A DNA stretch of 64,000 bases from Allorhizobium pseudoryzae (GCF_011046245.1 NZ_CP049244.1:806001-870000); one strand, 5' to 3'; positions 53,495 through 62,510 are shown, counted from the first letter of the stretch. Notes: a model not told the origin generated them from the sequence alone. Translations and numbers: made by a program.

Positions 53495-54241
53495 TCAGGG
53501 CATGTATCCGCCGCCATTCACCCACAGGACTTGTCCTGTCATAAATCCACTTGCCGCAGAAAGCAGGAAATCGATAGGGCCGACAATGTCCTCGGGCAGC
53601 GCCAGCCGTTTCATCGGCGTCATGGCGCGATAGGCGTCCAGTGGAACGATGGATTCCCGATCCTCCGCGGAGCGACCCGTACCGCCGCGCAAAAAGGCGG
53701 TATCCACGAGACCGGGCGCAACGGCATTGAAGCGAACACGAGGTGCGTTTTCCACCGCAAATGTCTTGGTCAGCGCAATCAGCCCAGCCTTGGAGGCCGA
53801 GTAGGCGCCGTAGCCGGGGCGGACATGCGCGGCCAGACCCGATGCCACGTGCACGACCGCGCCACCCTCTGCCATGAGCGGCAGTACGGCCTTCGCGGCC
53901 AGGAATGCCCCGCGCAGATTGCCGCCGGTGATCTCGTCGAAATAGTCCGTTTCCGTCTCGCCGATGGGAGTGAGCGCGCTGTTGTAACCGGCAAGATTGA
54001 CGAAGCCGTCCATGCTTGGCCATTGATCCGCGAGTGCCGCGAACGCCGTCTTGGCTGACAGTTCGTCGCGCACATCAATGGCAAGTCCGCTCGTTGCCAG
54101 CGCATGCCGGTTCAACGATTCGGCAAGGTCAAGGATGATGACCTCGTCGCCCTTGGCCAGCAGATGGGCGACAAGCGCGCGGCCAATCCCGCCGGCACCT
54201 CCCAAAACCGCGATGCGGCGGCTTTTCGACGTATCGAGCAT
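53495..54241 (-). CDS. Short-chain dehydrogenase/reductase
   Basis: 248 residues. G-G-A-G-G-I-G-R replaces the usual T-G-x-x-x-G-I-G, N-L-A-G-Y stands for N-N-A-G, catalytic Y-S-A-S-K is intact, and the C-terminus V-N-G-G-G-Y-M is of the FabG-like classical group. Last gene of a four-gene operon; its ATG shares one base with the stop of the isochorismatase-fold gene (54241). Probably oxidises or reduces a hydroxy/oxo acid of that pathway. Confidence 0.87.
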   Translation of the reverse strand: MLDTSKSRRIAVLGGAGGIGRALVAHLLAKGDEVIILDLAESLNRHALATSGLAIDVRDELSAKTAFAALADQWPSMDGFVNLAGYNSALTPIGETETDYFDEITGGNLRGAFLAAKAVLPLMAEGGAVVHVASGLAAHVRPGYGAYSASKAGLIALTKTFAVENAPRVRFNAVAPGLVDTAFLRGGTGRSAEDRESIVPLDAYRAMTPMKRLALPEDIVGPIDFLLSAASGFMTGQVLWVNGGGYMP

Positions 54242-54882
54242 CAGGCAGCCTTCTCTGTGCCGAGCGAGCGGAAGAAGGCGGTAATATCCGCTTCCGACAC
54301 CACGTCGGCATACTTGGCATTCATGTCGAACAGGTTTGCCTCATGCGGTGCCGGATGCCGGTCGCCACAGGCATCTCGTACGACGGTGGTGATGAACCCG
54401 TGTGACATGGAATCGACGCAGGAGGCGCGCACGCAACCGCTTGTCGTGAGACCGGTCAGGACCACGTTATCGATGCCCATTGCCGTGAGTGTGGAGGCGA
54501 GCGATGTGCCGAAGAATGCGGAAGGGTACTGCTTGGAGACCACGATCTCGTCGTCCCGCGGCACGAGGCCCTTGGCAAATTCCGCCGTCTTCTGTCCCTT
54601 GACGAAGGACGCCAGGGGCTTTGCTTTTTCGAAGAAGCGGCCCCCGTTGAGGCCACCCCTCTGATAGGTGACTTCCGTGAGTATCACCGGGACGCCCATC
54701 TGGTGCGCCACCTCTCGGATCCGCAGAGCGGACTGAAGAGCGGCATCGACACCGGCATAAAGGACGCAGTCGGGATCGAAGTAGGCCTCCGCAAAATCGA
54801 TCAGCACCAAAGCCGGACGACGGCCGAAGCCTGCCCGGTTGGAATAGGCTGCCTTGTAGTTGTCATCGAGATCCTGACTCAT
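54241..54882 (-). CDS. Isochorismatase-fold amidohydrolase (N-carbamoylsarcosine/maleamate amidase-like)
   Basis: 213 residues. Complete Asp29-Lys117-Cys150 triad (V-L-I-D-F, V-S-K-Q-Y-P-S-A-F-F-G-T, T-T-S-G-C-V), with the S-A-F-F-G-T and T-S-G-C-V-R-A-S patterns of N-carbamoylsarcosine amidase and maleamate amidohydrolase. Should hydrolyse a small amide to acid and ammonia. It lies 11 bp from a lyase gene and one gene from a maleate-isomerase-like enzyme, which makes a maleamate-type substrate attractive, as in nicotinate degradation. Confidence 0.87.
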   Translation of the reverse strand: MSQDLDDNYKAAYSNRAGFGRRPALVLIDFAEAYFDPDCVLYAGVDAALQSALRIREVAHQMGVPVILTEVTYQRGGLNGGRFFEKAKPLASFVKGQKTAEFAKGLVPRDDEIVVSKQYPSAFFGTSLASTLTAMGIDNVVLTGLTTSGCVRASCVDSMSHGFITTVVRDACGDRHPAPHEANLFDMNAKYADVVSEADITAFFRSLGTEKAA

Positions 54883-54893
54883 GACGTGCCCTT

Positions 54894-55754
54894 TCAGATT
54901 TCCGCAAAGCGGCGTTCGAAATCCCAGACGTCCTCGAAACCCAGCAACTTGTTGAACTCTGCGAAGGAGTAAAGGTCGATATCCGGCGAGGTTTCACCCT
55001 TCGCCTTCAGATCCTTGAACGCCTTGTCCAAGGCCGCGCCAACGCTGAGGAAGCCGAGGGCAGGGTGGATCGCGATGGCATAACCCAGTTCCTTGAGGCG
55101 TGCTGCGGAGAGAAGGGGTGTGCGCCCGCCGTTGACCATGTTGGCAAAGAGCGGCGCCTTGATGCGCTCGGCCACCGTCTTCATTTCCTCCTCGCTTTCC
55201 GGCGATTCCACGAAGACGACGTCGGCTCCCGCTTCCCGATAGGCATCCGCGCGACGAATTGCTTCGTCGAGCCCGAGACCCGTGCGGGAATCGGTGCGGG
55301 CGATGATCAGGAAATCACGGCTGGAGCGGGCGTCGCTTGCCACCTTCACCTTGCGCACCATGTCTTCGAGCGGGATCACCCGGCGGTTTGGCGTATGGCC
55401 GCACTTCTTCGGAAACTCCTGGTCCTCGATCTGGATTGCCGTCACGCCGGCCTCCTCGTATCCGCGAACGGTGTGGCGCACGTTGAGCAAGCCGCCGTAA
55501 CCGGTATCGGCATCTGCGATCACGGGCGTCCTGGTCATCTTGACGATCTGGCTGATCCGCTCGACCATGTCGCGATAGGTTGCGAGGCCGGCATCCGGCA
55601 GACCGAGATAGGAGGCGACGGTGCCGTAGCCGGTCACGTAAAGCGCCTTGAAGTCCTGGCGGTCGGCAATCAGCGCAGAGATCAGGTCGAAGACGCCAGG
55701 TGCCAGAATGAAGTCCTTGGCCTCGAGGGCCTGCCGAAGACGGGGATCCGCCAT
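54894..55754 (-). CDS. Isocitrate lyase/PEP mutase-superfamily lyase, second copy
   Basis: 286 residues. V-I-A-D-A-D-T-G-Y-G near residue 78, I-Q-I-E-D-Q and K-K-C-G-H with Cys118, so a C-C lyase of the methylisocitrate/dimethylmalate/oxaloacetate-acting kind. Paralogue of the gene at 34028 and likewise next to an isochorismatase-fold hydrolase. Maleate isomerase would give fumarate, which needs no lyase; an alkylated maleate would. Confidence 0.84.
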   Translation of the reverse strand: MADPRLRQALEAKDFILAPGVFDLISALIADRQDFKALYVTGYGTVASYLGLPDAGLATYRDMVERISQIVKMTRTPVIADADTGYGGLLNVRHTVRGYEEAGVTAIQIEDQEFPKKCGHTPNRRVIPLEDMVRKVKVASDARSSRDFLIIARTDSRTGLGLDEAIRRADAYREAGADVVFVESPESEEEMKTVAERIKAPLFANMVNGGRTPLLSAARLKELGYAIAIHPALGFLSVGAALDKAFKDLKAKGETSPDIDLYSFAEFNKLLGFEDVWDFERRFAEI

Positions 55755-55792
55755 GATGTTTCCTTCCTGTCGGTCTTGTATTTGAGGTGAGG

Positions 55793-56539
55793 TTAGTGGG
55801 CTGCCAGCAGACGGCCGAAATTGGGAAAGCGGTCGTCTATGCCGCTTGCACGCAGCATCGCCCAGAAGGTGGCCTGGTTGGAGGTGACGACCGGCACGCC
55901 ATAACGCGCTTCAAGGCGCGCGATGAGCGGCAGCGTCGGAAAATCCGTGCAGGTGATGAGGATGGCATCGCTGCCGGGCACAAAACATTCGGCCACCAGC
56001 GTCTCAATCCGCTCAAGCGGGGTCTCGGCGATGCGCACATATTCGGAGGGCCCGCCGGCACCGATGCCCAATCCGATGAGCTTCGCCACCTGAAAGCCGT
56101 TCTCTTCGAGGAAGCCAGTCTCGTGGTGGTTCAGTTGGTCGTGGTAGGGCGTTACCACCGACAGACGCCTGCAACTGAGGGCATTCAAAGCCCCGATGAT
56201 CGCTGCGGATGTGGTCACGGCGGTGACGCCTGTGGTGTGGGTCAGGTGTTCAGGCAGGCTTTCCACCGGGTTGATCATGGACCCGGCGGTACAGGCATAG
56301 GCAATCGCATCCACGCGCGCCTGTTTGAGCATGCCGAAGACCGCTTCCAGATCTCGCATCAGATGGGCCTTGCCCTCGACACTGGTCGTGTCCGGATGCA
56401 GGGCCATGCGATGTGTATGAAAGGTCACGCCTTCCGGCATCATGCGTTGCCATTCAGCTTCGTTCACCGTGTTGGTGGGCGGAGTGATCAGCCCGAGTTT
56501 TGTCCGGTAGGAATAGACCGATTTATGACGCGATGGCAT
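55793..56539 (-). CDS. Maleate cis-trans isomerase/arylmalonate decarboxylase-family enzyme with both cysteines
   Basis: 248 residues from ATG 56539 (GGAGA upstream; a further ATG at 56563 falls in the predicted -10). Asp/Glu racemase superfamily: P-P-T-N-T-V-N-E near residue 20, A-Y-A-C-T-A-G-S with Cys83 and I-T-C-T-D-F with Cys197. Both Cys are kept as in maleate isomerase, whereas arylmalonate decarboxylase keeps only the second. First gene of the operon with the lyase, amidase and SDR. Confidence 0.83.
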   Translation of the reverse strand: MPSRHKSVYSYRTKLGLITPPTNTVNEAEWQRMMPEGVTFHTHRMALHPDTTSVEGKAHLMRDLEAVFGMLKQARVDAIAYACTAGSMINPVESLPEHLTHTTGVTAVTTSAAIIGALNALSCRRLSVVTPYHDQLNHHETGFLEENGFQVAKLIGLGIGAGGPSEYVRIAETPLERIETLVAECFVPGSDAILITCTDFPTLPLIARLEARYGVPVVTSNQATFWAMLRASGIDDRFPNFGRLLAAH

Positions 56540-56561
56540 CAGCTTCTCCAAATGTAGAGAC

Positions 56562-56591
56562 ATTATAGGTGATAAATCCGGTATATGTCGA
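56562..56591 (-). promoter_or_regulatory. Predicted promoter of the maleate-isomerase-like operon
   Basis: On the minus strand TCGACA (56591-56586), 18-nt spacer, perfect TATAAT (56567-56562), leaving a leader of about 16 nt before ATG 56539. GACAT (56559-56563) and ATGTC (56585-56589) flank it as an inverted pair and may be the operator of the divergent UTRA regulator. Confidence 0.65.
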
Positions 56592-56718
56592 TATCTTTGT
56601 GGGCAAAGAGCACGTTGTCTTCATCCGGTTAGGTGCTGATGGTGTTGCGCGCCGCAAAAATGATGTAGTGCAAATCCGATGAAGGTCGGACGCCACGCGC
56701 GTAAAACGAAAGTGCGGA

Positions 56719-57495
56719 ATGACGACGTACGAGGACAATACCCCCCTTGATAAGGCTGGCGACGGCTTGCCGCGATACGCGCAGATCCAGAAGATCCTGG
56801 AGGATCGGTTGATCGAAGGGGTCTATCCGATCGGCAGCCTGATGCCTCCTGAGCTTGAACTTGCGGTCGAGTTCAACAGCAGCCGAACGACAATTCGCGA
56901 AGCGTTGCGGTACCTGCGCGATCGCGGCTATGTCGAGCGGCGCCAGGGGATCGGCACCCGCGTGATCGCGGATACATCGCGTGCCACCTTCTACCAGTCG
57001 TTCGGCTCTCTCGAGGAACTGTTCCAGGTTGCCGTCGAGACCTACTACGTCGTGATGGACATCAAGACCGTGGTGCTCGACCAGGATGTGGCGGGCCTTG
57101 TCGGTGGCATGGCCGGGGAGGAGTGGATCCTGATCAACGGGGTGCGCTGGACCGAACCGGGCGGCAAACCGATCTGTTATATCCAGAGCTACGTGCCGAA
57201 GCGCTTCGAACACGTGGTGGCTGAGTTCCACGATCATCAGGGCCCATTTTTTGCCCTTCTGGAGCGTCACGCCGATGGGCCGATCGAAGAGGCGGTGCAG
57301 GAAATCCGCGCCCTGCCGATGCCGGCGGAGTTCATCCGGCAGTTGGGATTGAAGCCGGGCTCGTGGTCTCTGCAACTGCTGCGCCGTTACGTGACGCAGA
57401 CGGGCGTGTTGATCGCGTCCTTCAACTGGCATCCGGCCGACCAGATGGCGTACAGAATGCACATCTATCGCAGCAAGGAAGCCGGCTCCGAGTAA
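56719..57495 (+). CDS. GntR regulator, HutC/UTRA subfamily
   Basis: 258 residues. GntR winged helix (about 18-85, with F-N-S-S-R-T-T-I-R-E-A-L) and a UTRA domain to the end. Divergent from the maleate-isomerase-like operon (179-bp region) and convergent with the MBL-hydrolase operon. It may control either or both flanking minus-strand operons. Distinct from the FCD regulator at 60860, so the two operons probably respond to different ligands. Confidence 0.88.
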   Translation: MTTYEDNTPLDKAGDGLPRYAQIQKILEDRLIEGVYPIGSLMPPELELAVEFNSSRTTIREALRYLRDRGYVERRQGIGTRVIADTSRATFYQSFGSLEELFQVAVETYYVVMDIKTVVLDQDVAGLVGGMAGEEWILINGVRWTEPGGKPICYIQSYVPKRFEHVVAEFHDHQGPFFALLERHADGPIEEAVQEIRALPMPAEFIRQLGLKPGSWSLQLLRRYVTQTGVLIASFNWHPADQMAYRMHIYRSKEAGSE

Positions 57496-57593
57496 CGTGC
57501 GGAAACCGGATGCCTTGGCTGGAAGAATCGCGGGGCAGACGGGAGGTCGTCCCTGTTCGGGAGGCGTCGGGGTGGGCATCCTGACCGCTACTC

Positions 57594-58472
57594 TCATGGC
57601 ACGAACTCCGGACGGTAGATCCCATCCACATCCAGCAGGATCCGCATGGCCGAAAAGTGCCGCAGATGTGCGGGGATCAGCAGCGCACCGGTCTCCACCG
57701 CACGTGCGAGCAGACCACGACGCGTGGCGATCGCCGCCTGCGGATCGGTGCAGAACCGGGTCGCCCAGTCCGGGTGAAACACCTGCACGGGTGAGTGAAT
57801 AGCGTCGGCACAGAAGAAGGCCTGCTGTTGCTGGTGGCAGAGGCAAAGACCGAGTTGGCCGCCGGTATGGCCGGGAAGCGCGATGAGGTTGACGCCTTGG
57901 CACAGTTCATATCCGTCCTCGACGAGATCGACACAGCCCGCCTCGATGAGGGGCATGACACTGTCTGAAAACGAACCGTGATTGTGGCTGCCGGGTGCCT
58001 TCTCCTCCTCGGTGCGCCAGTGGTCGAATTCGCTCCGGCCGATCAGATATCGTGCCTTGCCGAAGGTCGGAACCCAGCGGCCATCGACCAACCTGGTGTT
58101 CCAGCCGATATGGTCCGCATGAAGATGCGTGCACATGACGATATCGATGTCGTCCGGCGAGAGGCCAACCGCAGCGAGCCTGTCGAGATAACCGGAGGCG
58201 ACACGGGCATTCCAGTCGGCGCGGAGCGGGCGCGGTTTGTGTTCGCCGATGCAGGTGTCGATCAGAATGGTGAGCGTGCCGATCTGGAGGAGATGGCTCT
58301 GGACGCCGAGCAGGATCCGGCCCGTGTCAAAGTCCACGTGATGGGGTGCGAGTTCGGCTTCATGCGGTCGCAAGGTCTCGATGCTGCGGCCCGGAAACAG
58401 CAGATCAATCGGAAGCGCGAAGGGATCGAGATCGCCTATGGCAGACATGCGGGCAGGGCCGAAACTGAGCAT
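57594..58472 (-). CDS. MBL-fold metallo-hydrolase (quorum-lactonase/4-pyridoxolactonase-like)
   Basis: 292 residues. T-H-L-H-A-D-H-I-G-W near residue 113 gives the zinc-binding H-x-H-x-D-H, with further His in L-P-G-H-T near residue 205 and I-P-A-H-L near the end. The group includes N-acylhomoserine lactonases, 4-pyridoxolactonase and methyl-parathion-hydrolase-like enzymes; a lactone substrate is most likely. Last gene of the seven-gene minus-strand operon, 11 bp after the SDR. No signal peptide. Confidence 0.83.
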   Translation of the reverse strand: MLSFGPARMSAIGDLDPFALPIDLLFPGRSIETLRPHEAELAPHHVDFDTGRILLGVQSHLLQIGTLTILIDTCIGEHKPRPLRADWNARVASGYLDRLAAVGLSPDDIDIVMCTHLHADHIGWNTRLVDGRWVPTFGKARYLIGRSEFDHWRTEEEKAPGSHNHGSFSDSVMPLIEAGCVDLVEDGYELCQGVNLIALPGHTGGQLGLCLCHQQQQAFFCADAIHSPVQVFHPDWATRFCTDPQAAIATRRGLLARAVETGALLIPAHLRHFSAMRILLDVDGIYRPEFVP

Positions 58473-58483
58473 CTGAGCCAGCC

Positions 58484-59326
58484 CTACATGATCGCCGGTT
58501 TATCGACCGACGGGCTGCGCGCGCGAGAGGCTGCCTCAAAGGCGGGAAGCGTCTCGTCCCACAGCCGGGCAACGAAGCGGGCGCCTGTGGTGCCGTTGGA
58601 GTCGTCGGCACACAGCCAGCCGATCATCCGCCGCATGATCGAGGCGGGCAGAAGATTGCCGTCCGCGCCCTTTTTGTCCGGGCTCGGCGGCAAAAGGTCC
58701 GTGTCGGCAGCGCCCCCGGGGAGGTAGACGTTTACGTCGACGCCGGTTCCTGCCAGATCCTGGGCCCAGACTCGCGATGCGGCTTCCAGACCGGCTTTGC
58801 TGGGGCCATAGGGTGAATAGCCACGGCGCACCATGGTCTGGTCGCTGGTGGAGATGTTGATCAGTTTGCCGAAGCCCTGTGCAACCATGTGCGGGACTGC
58901 GGCTCGCGCCATGTTGAAGGCGCCATTGAGGTTGATCTCGATGATGTCCCGCCAGGCCTCAGGGTCCGTCTCCCAAAAGCGCGTCGGTTGGATGTTGAAG
59001 GTTTCGGAGACGCGACGCATCCCCAGGCCGGCATTGTTAATCAACACATCGACCCGCCCGAAGGCTGCAATCGTCGATGCGACGGCCGCCTCGCATTGGG
59101 TATAATCCGTGACGTCGGCCACGAGGCCGATGGCGTTCCCACGCCCGCGGCGCCGTGCCTCGGCAACCGTTTCGTCAAGGGTCGAGCTCGCACGCGAGCC
59201 GATAACGGCTACCGAGGCACCCGCCGCCGCCAGAGCCAATGCCATTTCACGGCCGAGGCCGCGTGATCCGCCCGTGACAATGGCCGGGCGGCCGGTGAGG
59301 GAGGGGTAGGAGCCTGCCATGATCAT
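58484..59326 (-). CDS. Short-chain dehydrogenase/reductase
   Basis: 280 residues. T-G-G-S-R-G-L-G-R-E near residue 18, N-N-A-G near residue 95, catalytic Y-G-P-S-K, and a longer C-terminal part with P-P-S-P-D that is not of the FabG type. ATG overlaps the ALDH stop (ATGA). Together with the ALDH it could take an alcohol to an acid in two steps. Confidence 0.87.
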   Translation of the reverse strand: MIMAGSYPSLTGRPAIVTGGSRGLGREMALALAAAGASVAVIGSRASSTLDETVAEARRRGRGNAIGLVADVTDYTQCEAAVASTIAAFGRVDVLINNAGLGMRRVSETFNIQPTRFWETDPEAWRDIIEINLNGAFNMARAAVPHMVAQGFGKLINISTSDQTMVRRGYSPYGPSKAGLEAASRVWAQDLAGTGVDVNVYLPGGAADTDLLPPSPDKKGADGNLLPASIMRRMIGWLCADDSNGTTGARFVARLWDETLPAFEAASRARSPSVDKPAIM

Positions 59327-60834
59327 GCTCCTGCGCCCATGCGCGGAAGGGTGCGCGGCGCGCGCGCAATGATCGTGGTCTTCATCTCGGTGAACATCGC
59401 CTGCGATCCCTTGGCGCCCTCACGGCCAAGGCCGGACTGCTTATAGCCGCCGAACCCCGTGCGCAGGTCGCGTATGATCGGTGTGTTGACCAGGACCGTG
59501 CCGGTGCGCAGCGCAGAGGCCGCCCGCATCGAACGCTGCAGATCCTGTGTCCAGACATAGCCCACGAGACCGAAGTCGCTCTCGTTGGCCTTGGCAATCA
59601 CCTCATCCTCTTCGTCGAAAACCTGAATGGCGGCGAAGGGGCCAAAGATTTCTTCGCGGCAGATGGCGACCTCGTTCGACGGCGCCAGCATGGCTGTCGG
59701 TTCGAAATAGTAGCCGGTGGCAAGGCCACTGAACCGATGTCCTCCGCAAAGGAGAGTAGCGCCCTCGGAAAGACCGCTTTCAGCATACCGGGCCATCCGC
59801 TCGCGTTGTGCGGCATTGATCATCGGGCCGATTTCCGTTCCTTCCTGGATCGGATCGCCGATCTTCAGCGCCGGGACCCGGCGGGAGAAGGCTTCAATGA
59901 ACCGGTCCGCAATCTTGCGTTCGATGAAGATCCGGCTGCCGGCCAGGCACATCTGACCGTTGTTCATGAAGGAACTCATCAAAGCGGCATCCAGCGCCTG
60001 GTCGAAATCGGCATCGGCAAACACGATGTTGGCCGATTTGCCGCCAAGCTCCATGGCGGAGCCCTTGATGCCCTTGGCCAGGGAGGCGAGGATCGCAGAA
60101 CCGGTGACCGTGCCACCGGTGAAGGACACCATGTCGATGCCGGGATGGGAGACGAGTGCGGTGCCGGTGACCGGACCGCGGCCGTTAACCAGGTTCATCA
60201 CCCCTTCCGGCAGGATGCCCTCGATGATCTCGAACAGGCGCGTCACGGTGAGAGGCGTGAGTTCCGACGGCTTCACGACGCAAGCGTTTCCGAACGCCAG
60301 CGCGCCTGCAATTTTCATCGCGGTCAGGCCAAGAGGCATATTCCACGGGCCGATCAGCGCACATACGCCGATCGGTTCATAGGTCACGAGGCTCATCAGG
60401 CCCGGTTCCTGGGTGAAAACCTCGCCGCCGGCCTGATTGATGTATTCGGCGAAAAACCGGAAATTGTAGGCGGCACGGGGAATGTGGACATTGCGCGTCT
60501 GACTGAGCGGAATGCCCGTGTTGATCGTCTCCAGGAATGCGAGCTCCTCGGCATGTGCGAGAATGGCATCGTGGATGGCGAGCAGAGCCTTCTGCCGTTC
60601 GGCCACGGTCGCGCGTCCCCACGGCCCCCTGTCGAAGGCCGTGCGGGCGGCGATTACGGCACGATCGACTTCCTCGGCGGAAGACTCGTAAAGCGTTGCC
60701 ACCCGTTGTTCCGTGGCGGGGTCGATGACGGCAATCTCTTCGGTCGGGGAGGCGTCGGTAAAACGGCCGCCGACATATCCGCGGATAACAAGAGGGTGTC
60801 TGCTGATTTCGTTGCGTCGCGTCTGCACGGGCAT
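59323..60834 (-). CDS. NAD(P)+-dependent aldehyde dehydrogenase
   Basis: 503 residues, full ALDH length. G-P-W-N-M-P-L near residue 160 with the catalytic Asn, M-E-L-G-G-K-S near residue 262 with the general base Glu, and N-N-G-Q-M-C near residue 297 with the nucleophilic Cys. Resembles the betaine-aldehyde/hydroxymuconic-semialdehyde group. Situated between an FCD regulator and an SDR in an operon with an FAD monooxygenase, so a semialdehyde from ring cleavage or side-chain oxidation is a plausible substrate. Confidence 0.88.
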   Translation of the reverse strand: MPVQTRRNEISRHPLVIRGYVGGRFTDASPTEEIAVIDPATEQRVATLYESSAEEVDRAVIAARTAFDRGPWGRATVAERQKALLAIHDAILAHAEELAFLETINTGIPLSQTRNVHIPRAAYNFRFFAEYINQAGGEVFTQEPGLMSLVTYEPIGVCALIGPWNMPLGLTAMKIAGALAFGNACVVKPSELTPLTVTRLFEIIEGILPEGVMNLVNGRGPVTGTALVSHPGIDMVSFTGGTVTGSAILASLAKGIKGSAMELGGKSANIVFADADFDQALDAALMSSFMNNGQMCLAGSRIFIERKIADRFIEAFSRRVPALKIGDPIQEGTEIGPMINAAQRERMARYAESGLSEGATLLCGGHRFSGLATGYYFEPTAMLAPSNEVAICREEIFGPFAAIQVFDEEDEVIAKANESDFGLVGYVWTQDLQRSMRAASALRTGTVLVNTPIIRDLRTGFGGYKQSGLGREGAKGSQAMFTEMKTTIIARAPRTLPRMGAGA

Positions 60835-60859
60835 TTCCTCGAATTGTTTTTGCTAAGCG

Positions 60860-61582
60860 CTACTGCCGTTTGCCGCCGCGGCTTGCGTCCCTAAGCGTTG
60901 GCTTGGTCGAAAGGATGTGGCCGGACATGGCTGCTGCCGCCCACTCGCTGTTGCGGGCGCTCAAGGCGGCATGAATGTCGCGGTGCTGCCCATTGGAGCG
61001 GACGACATCGACACGCTGGTCCATGACGAATTGTTTGACCAGGATGAGCGGCAGGGCAGCCGCCGGTGCCGTCAGGCGTTTCAACTGCGCCGAGCGCGTT
61101 GCATCCACAATCACGGTGTGGAACTCGGTGTTGAGGGTGAGAAACCGCTCCGCCACGGCATTGCTGGTGTCGCTTTCGATCTCTGCCATGGCGTCGATCA
61201 GATGCTTGAGGCGGGAAAGTTCGGCCGGCGTGATCTTCTGCGCGGCAATCGACGCGGCATAAGCTTCGTGCTGCGCGCGAAGATCGAAGATGATCGACAC
61301 CTCTTCCGGTGAGAAGTGGGTCACGAAACGGTGGCGGTTGCTGACCGTCGCAAGTCCTTCGGTGGCAAGGCGCCGCAGCGCCTCGCGCACCGGTGTGCGG
61401 CTGGTGCCGGTCATGGCAGCCAGCATCTCTTCCGGCAGATGATCGCCGGGCTTCAGTTCACCGCGGAGGATGGCCTGGCGAATTCCCTGATAGGCTTTTT
61501 CGACCGGCCGTTGATGGTCCGTATCCCCCGCGTCTGCTCCACTTTGGCCCATGTCGAGATCATCGTGCCAGTCTTCGGTCAT
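60860..61582 (-). CDS. FadR/FCD-type GntR regulator
   Basis: 240 residues. GntR winged helix (about 28-92: T-S-R-T-P-V-R-E-A-L-R) and FCD domain with the metal-type N-x3-H/E-F-H pattern. It sits inside the operon between the deacetylase (4-bp overlap) and ALDH (25 bp), so it is autoregulated with the pathway rather than divergent from it. Confidence 0.88.
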   Translation of the reverse strand: MTEDWHDDLDMGQSGADAGDTDHQRPVEKAYQGIRQAILRGELKPGDHLPEEMLAAMTGTSRTPVREALRRLATEGLATVSNRHRFVTHFSPEEVSIIFDLRAQHEAYAASIAAQKITPAELSRLKHLIDAMAEIESDTSNAVAERFLTLNTEFHTVIVDATRSAQLKRLTAPAAALPLILVKQFVMDQRVDVVRSNGQHRDIHAALSARNSEWAAAAMSGHILSTKPTLRDASRGGKRQ

Positions 61583-62493
61583 CGCGTCTTTGCCTCGATG
61601 TGGTGGGCGTGATTGTCCATGTACCAGGTCGCGATCTCCTCGCGGGTCGTGAACCAGACATCGTCGAACTGCTTGGCGTAACGGATGAAATCCCGCAGGG
61701 CCCGGATGCGATACGGCTGGCCGATGACATGCGGGTGCAGGCCGATGTTCATGAACTTGCCCGTCGCGGCACTTTCCGCATACAGCCAGTCGAACTGTTC
61801 CTTGAACATTTCCAGGCCGCCCTCTGCGCCAAGGCCCTGGCGCAGGAAGCTGAAGTCGTTGACTTCGGACGTGTAGGAGACCGAGACCATCGGCTTGCCG
61901 CTGCGGGTTTCAACCATGTAAGGCTGGTCGTCGTTCAGCAGGTCGCAGATATAGATGAGACCCTCTTCGGCAAGGATGTCGATGGTGTTGAGCGTTGAGC
62001 GCAGGGAACTCGAGAGCCATCCCTTCGCCTTGAAGCCGCAGAACTCCTCGTACACCTTCAAGGTCGCGCGAATGACCTCGCGCTCCTTGTCTTCATCGAA
62101 CATGTTGTCGGTGAGGAGTTCGCTCTGCACGTAATTATGCGCAACGAGCTCCCAACTGCGGTCGAGCGCTGCCTGAACCACCTGAGGGCGCTCCAGCGCC
62201 ATCTTGGCATTCATGGTGCAACTGGACGGAACACCTTCGGCATCAAAGACGTCGAACATACGCCAGACGCCCACGCGCTGGCCGTATTCACGCCAAGTGT
62301 AGTTGGCATTGTCGTAGACATTGCCGGGCAGGTCGCCGCCAACAATGCTCGGTCCGCCCGGATAATAGGGTTTGGCCGTCTCGCGGACGGGATCCCAGTA
62401 CTCGAAGTTTGTCGTCAGGATGATGGCGAGGCGCTTGCCGTTCGGCCACCGGAGCGGCTTGCGTTCGCTGATCGGGATGAAGTCATACCGCAT
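61579..62493 (-). CDS. Polysaccharide-deacetylase-fold hydrolase, PuuE-like (cyclic-amide acting)
   Basis: 304 residues. NodB-homology barrel, but the first metal-binding Asp motif reads T-T-N-F-E-Y-W, like the N-Y-E-E of the PuuE allantoinase group, and the H-x3-H motif is altered (A-H-N-Y-V-Q-S-E). C-terminal G-L-H-P-H-V-I-G-Q-P-Y-R matches PuuE-like proteins. No signal peptide. So it is probably a cytoplasmic hydrolase of a cyclic ureide, imide or formamide rather than a cell-wall deacetylase. Overlaps the FCD regulator by 4 bp. Confidence 0.75.
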   Translation of the reverse strand: MRYDFIPISERKPLRWPNGKRLAIILTTNFEYWDPVRETAKPYYPGGPSIVGGDLPGNVYDNANYTWREYGQRVGVWRMFDVFDAEGVPSSCTMNAKMALERPQVVQAALDRSWELVAHNYVQSELLTDNMFDEDKEREVIRATLKVYEEFCGFKAKGWLSSSLRSTLNTIDILAEEGLIYICDLLNDDQPYMVETRSGKPMVSVSYTSEVNDFSFLRQGLGAEGGLEMFKEQFDWLYAESAATGKFMNIGLHPHVIGQPYRIRALRDFIRYAKQFDDVWFTTREEIATWYMDNHAHHIEAKTR

Positions 62494-62510
62494 GATGCTG
62501 CCTGCTCCGC

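Noticed and set aside
53306..54058. 250-codon plus-strand frame opposite the SDR gene
   Set aside because: Antisense to a well-defined SDR with catalytic motifs; the first part has no ribosome site.
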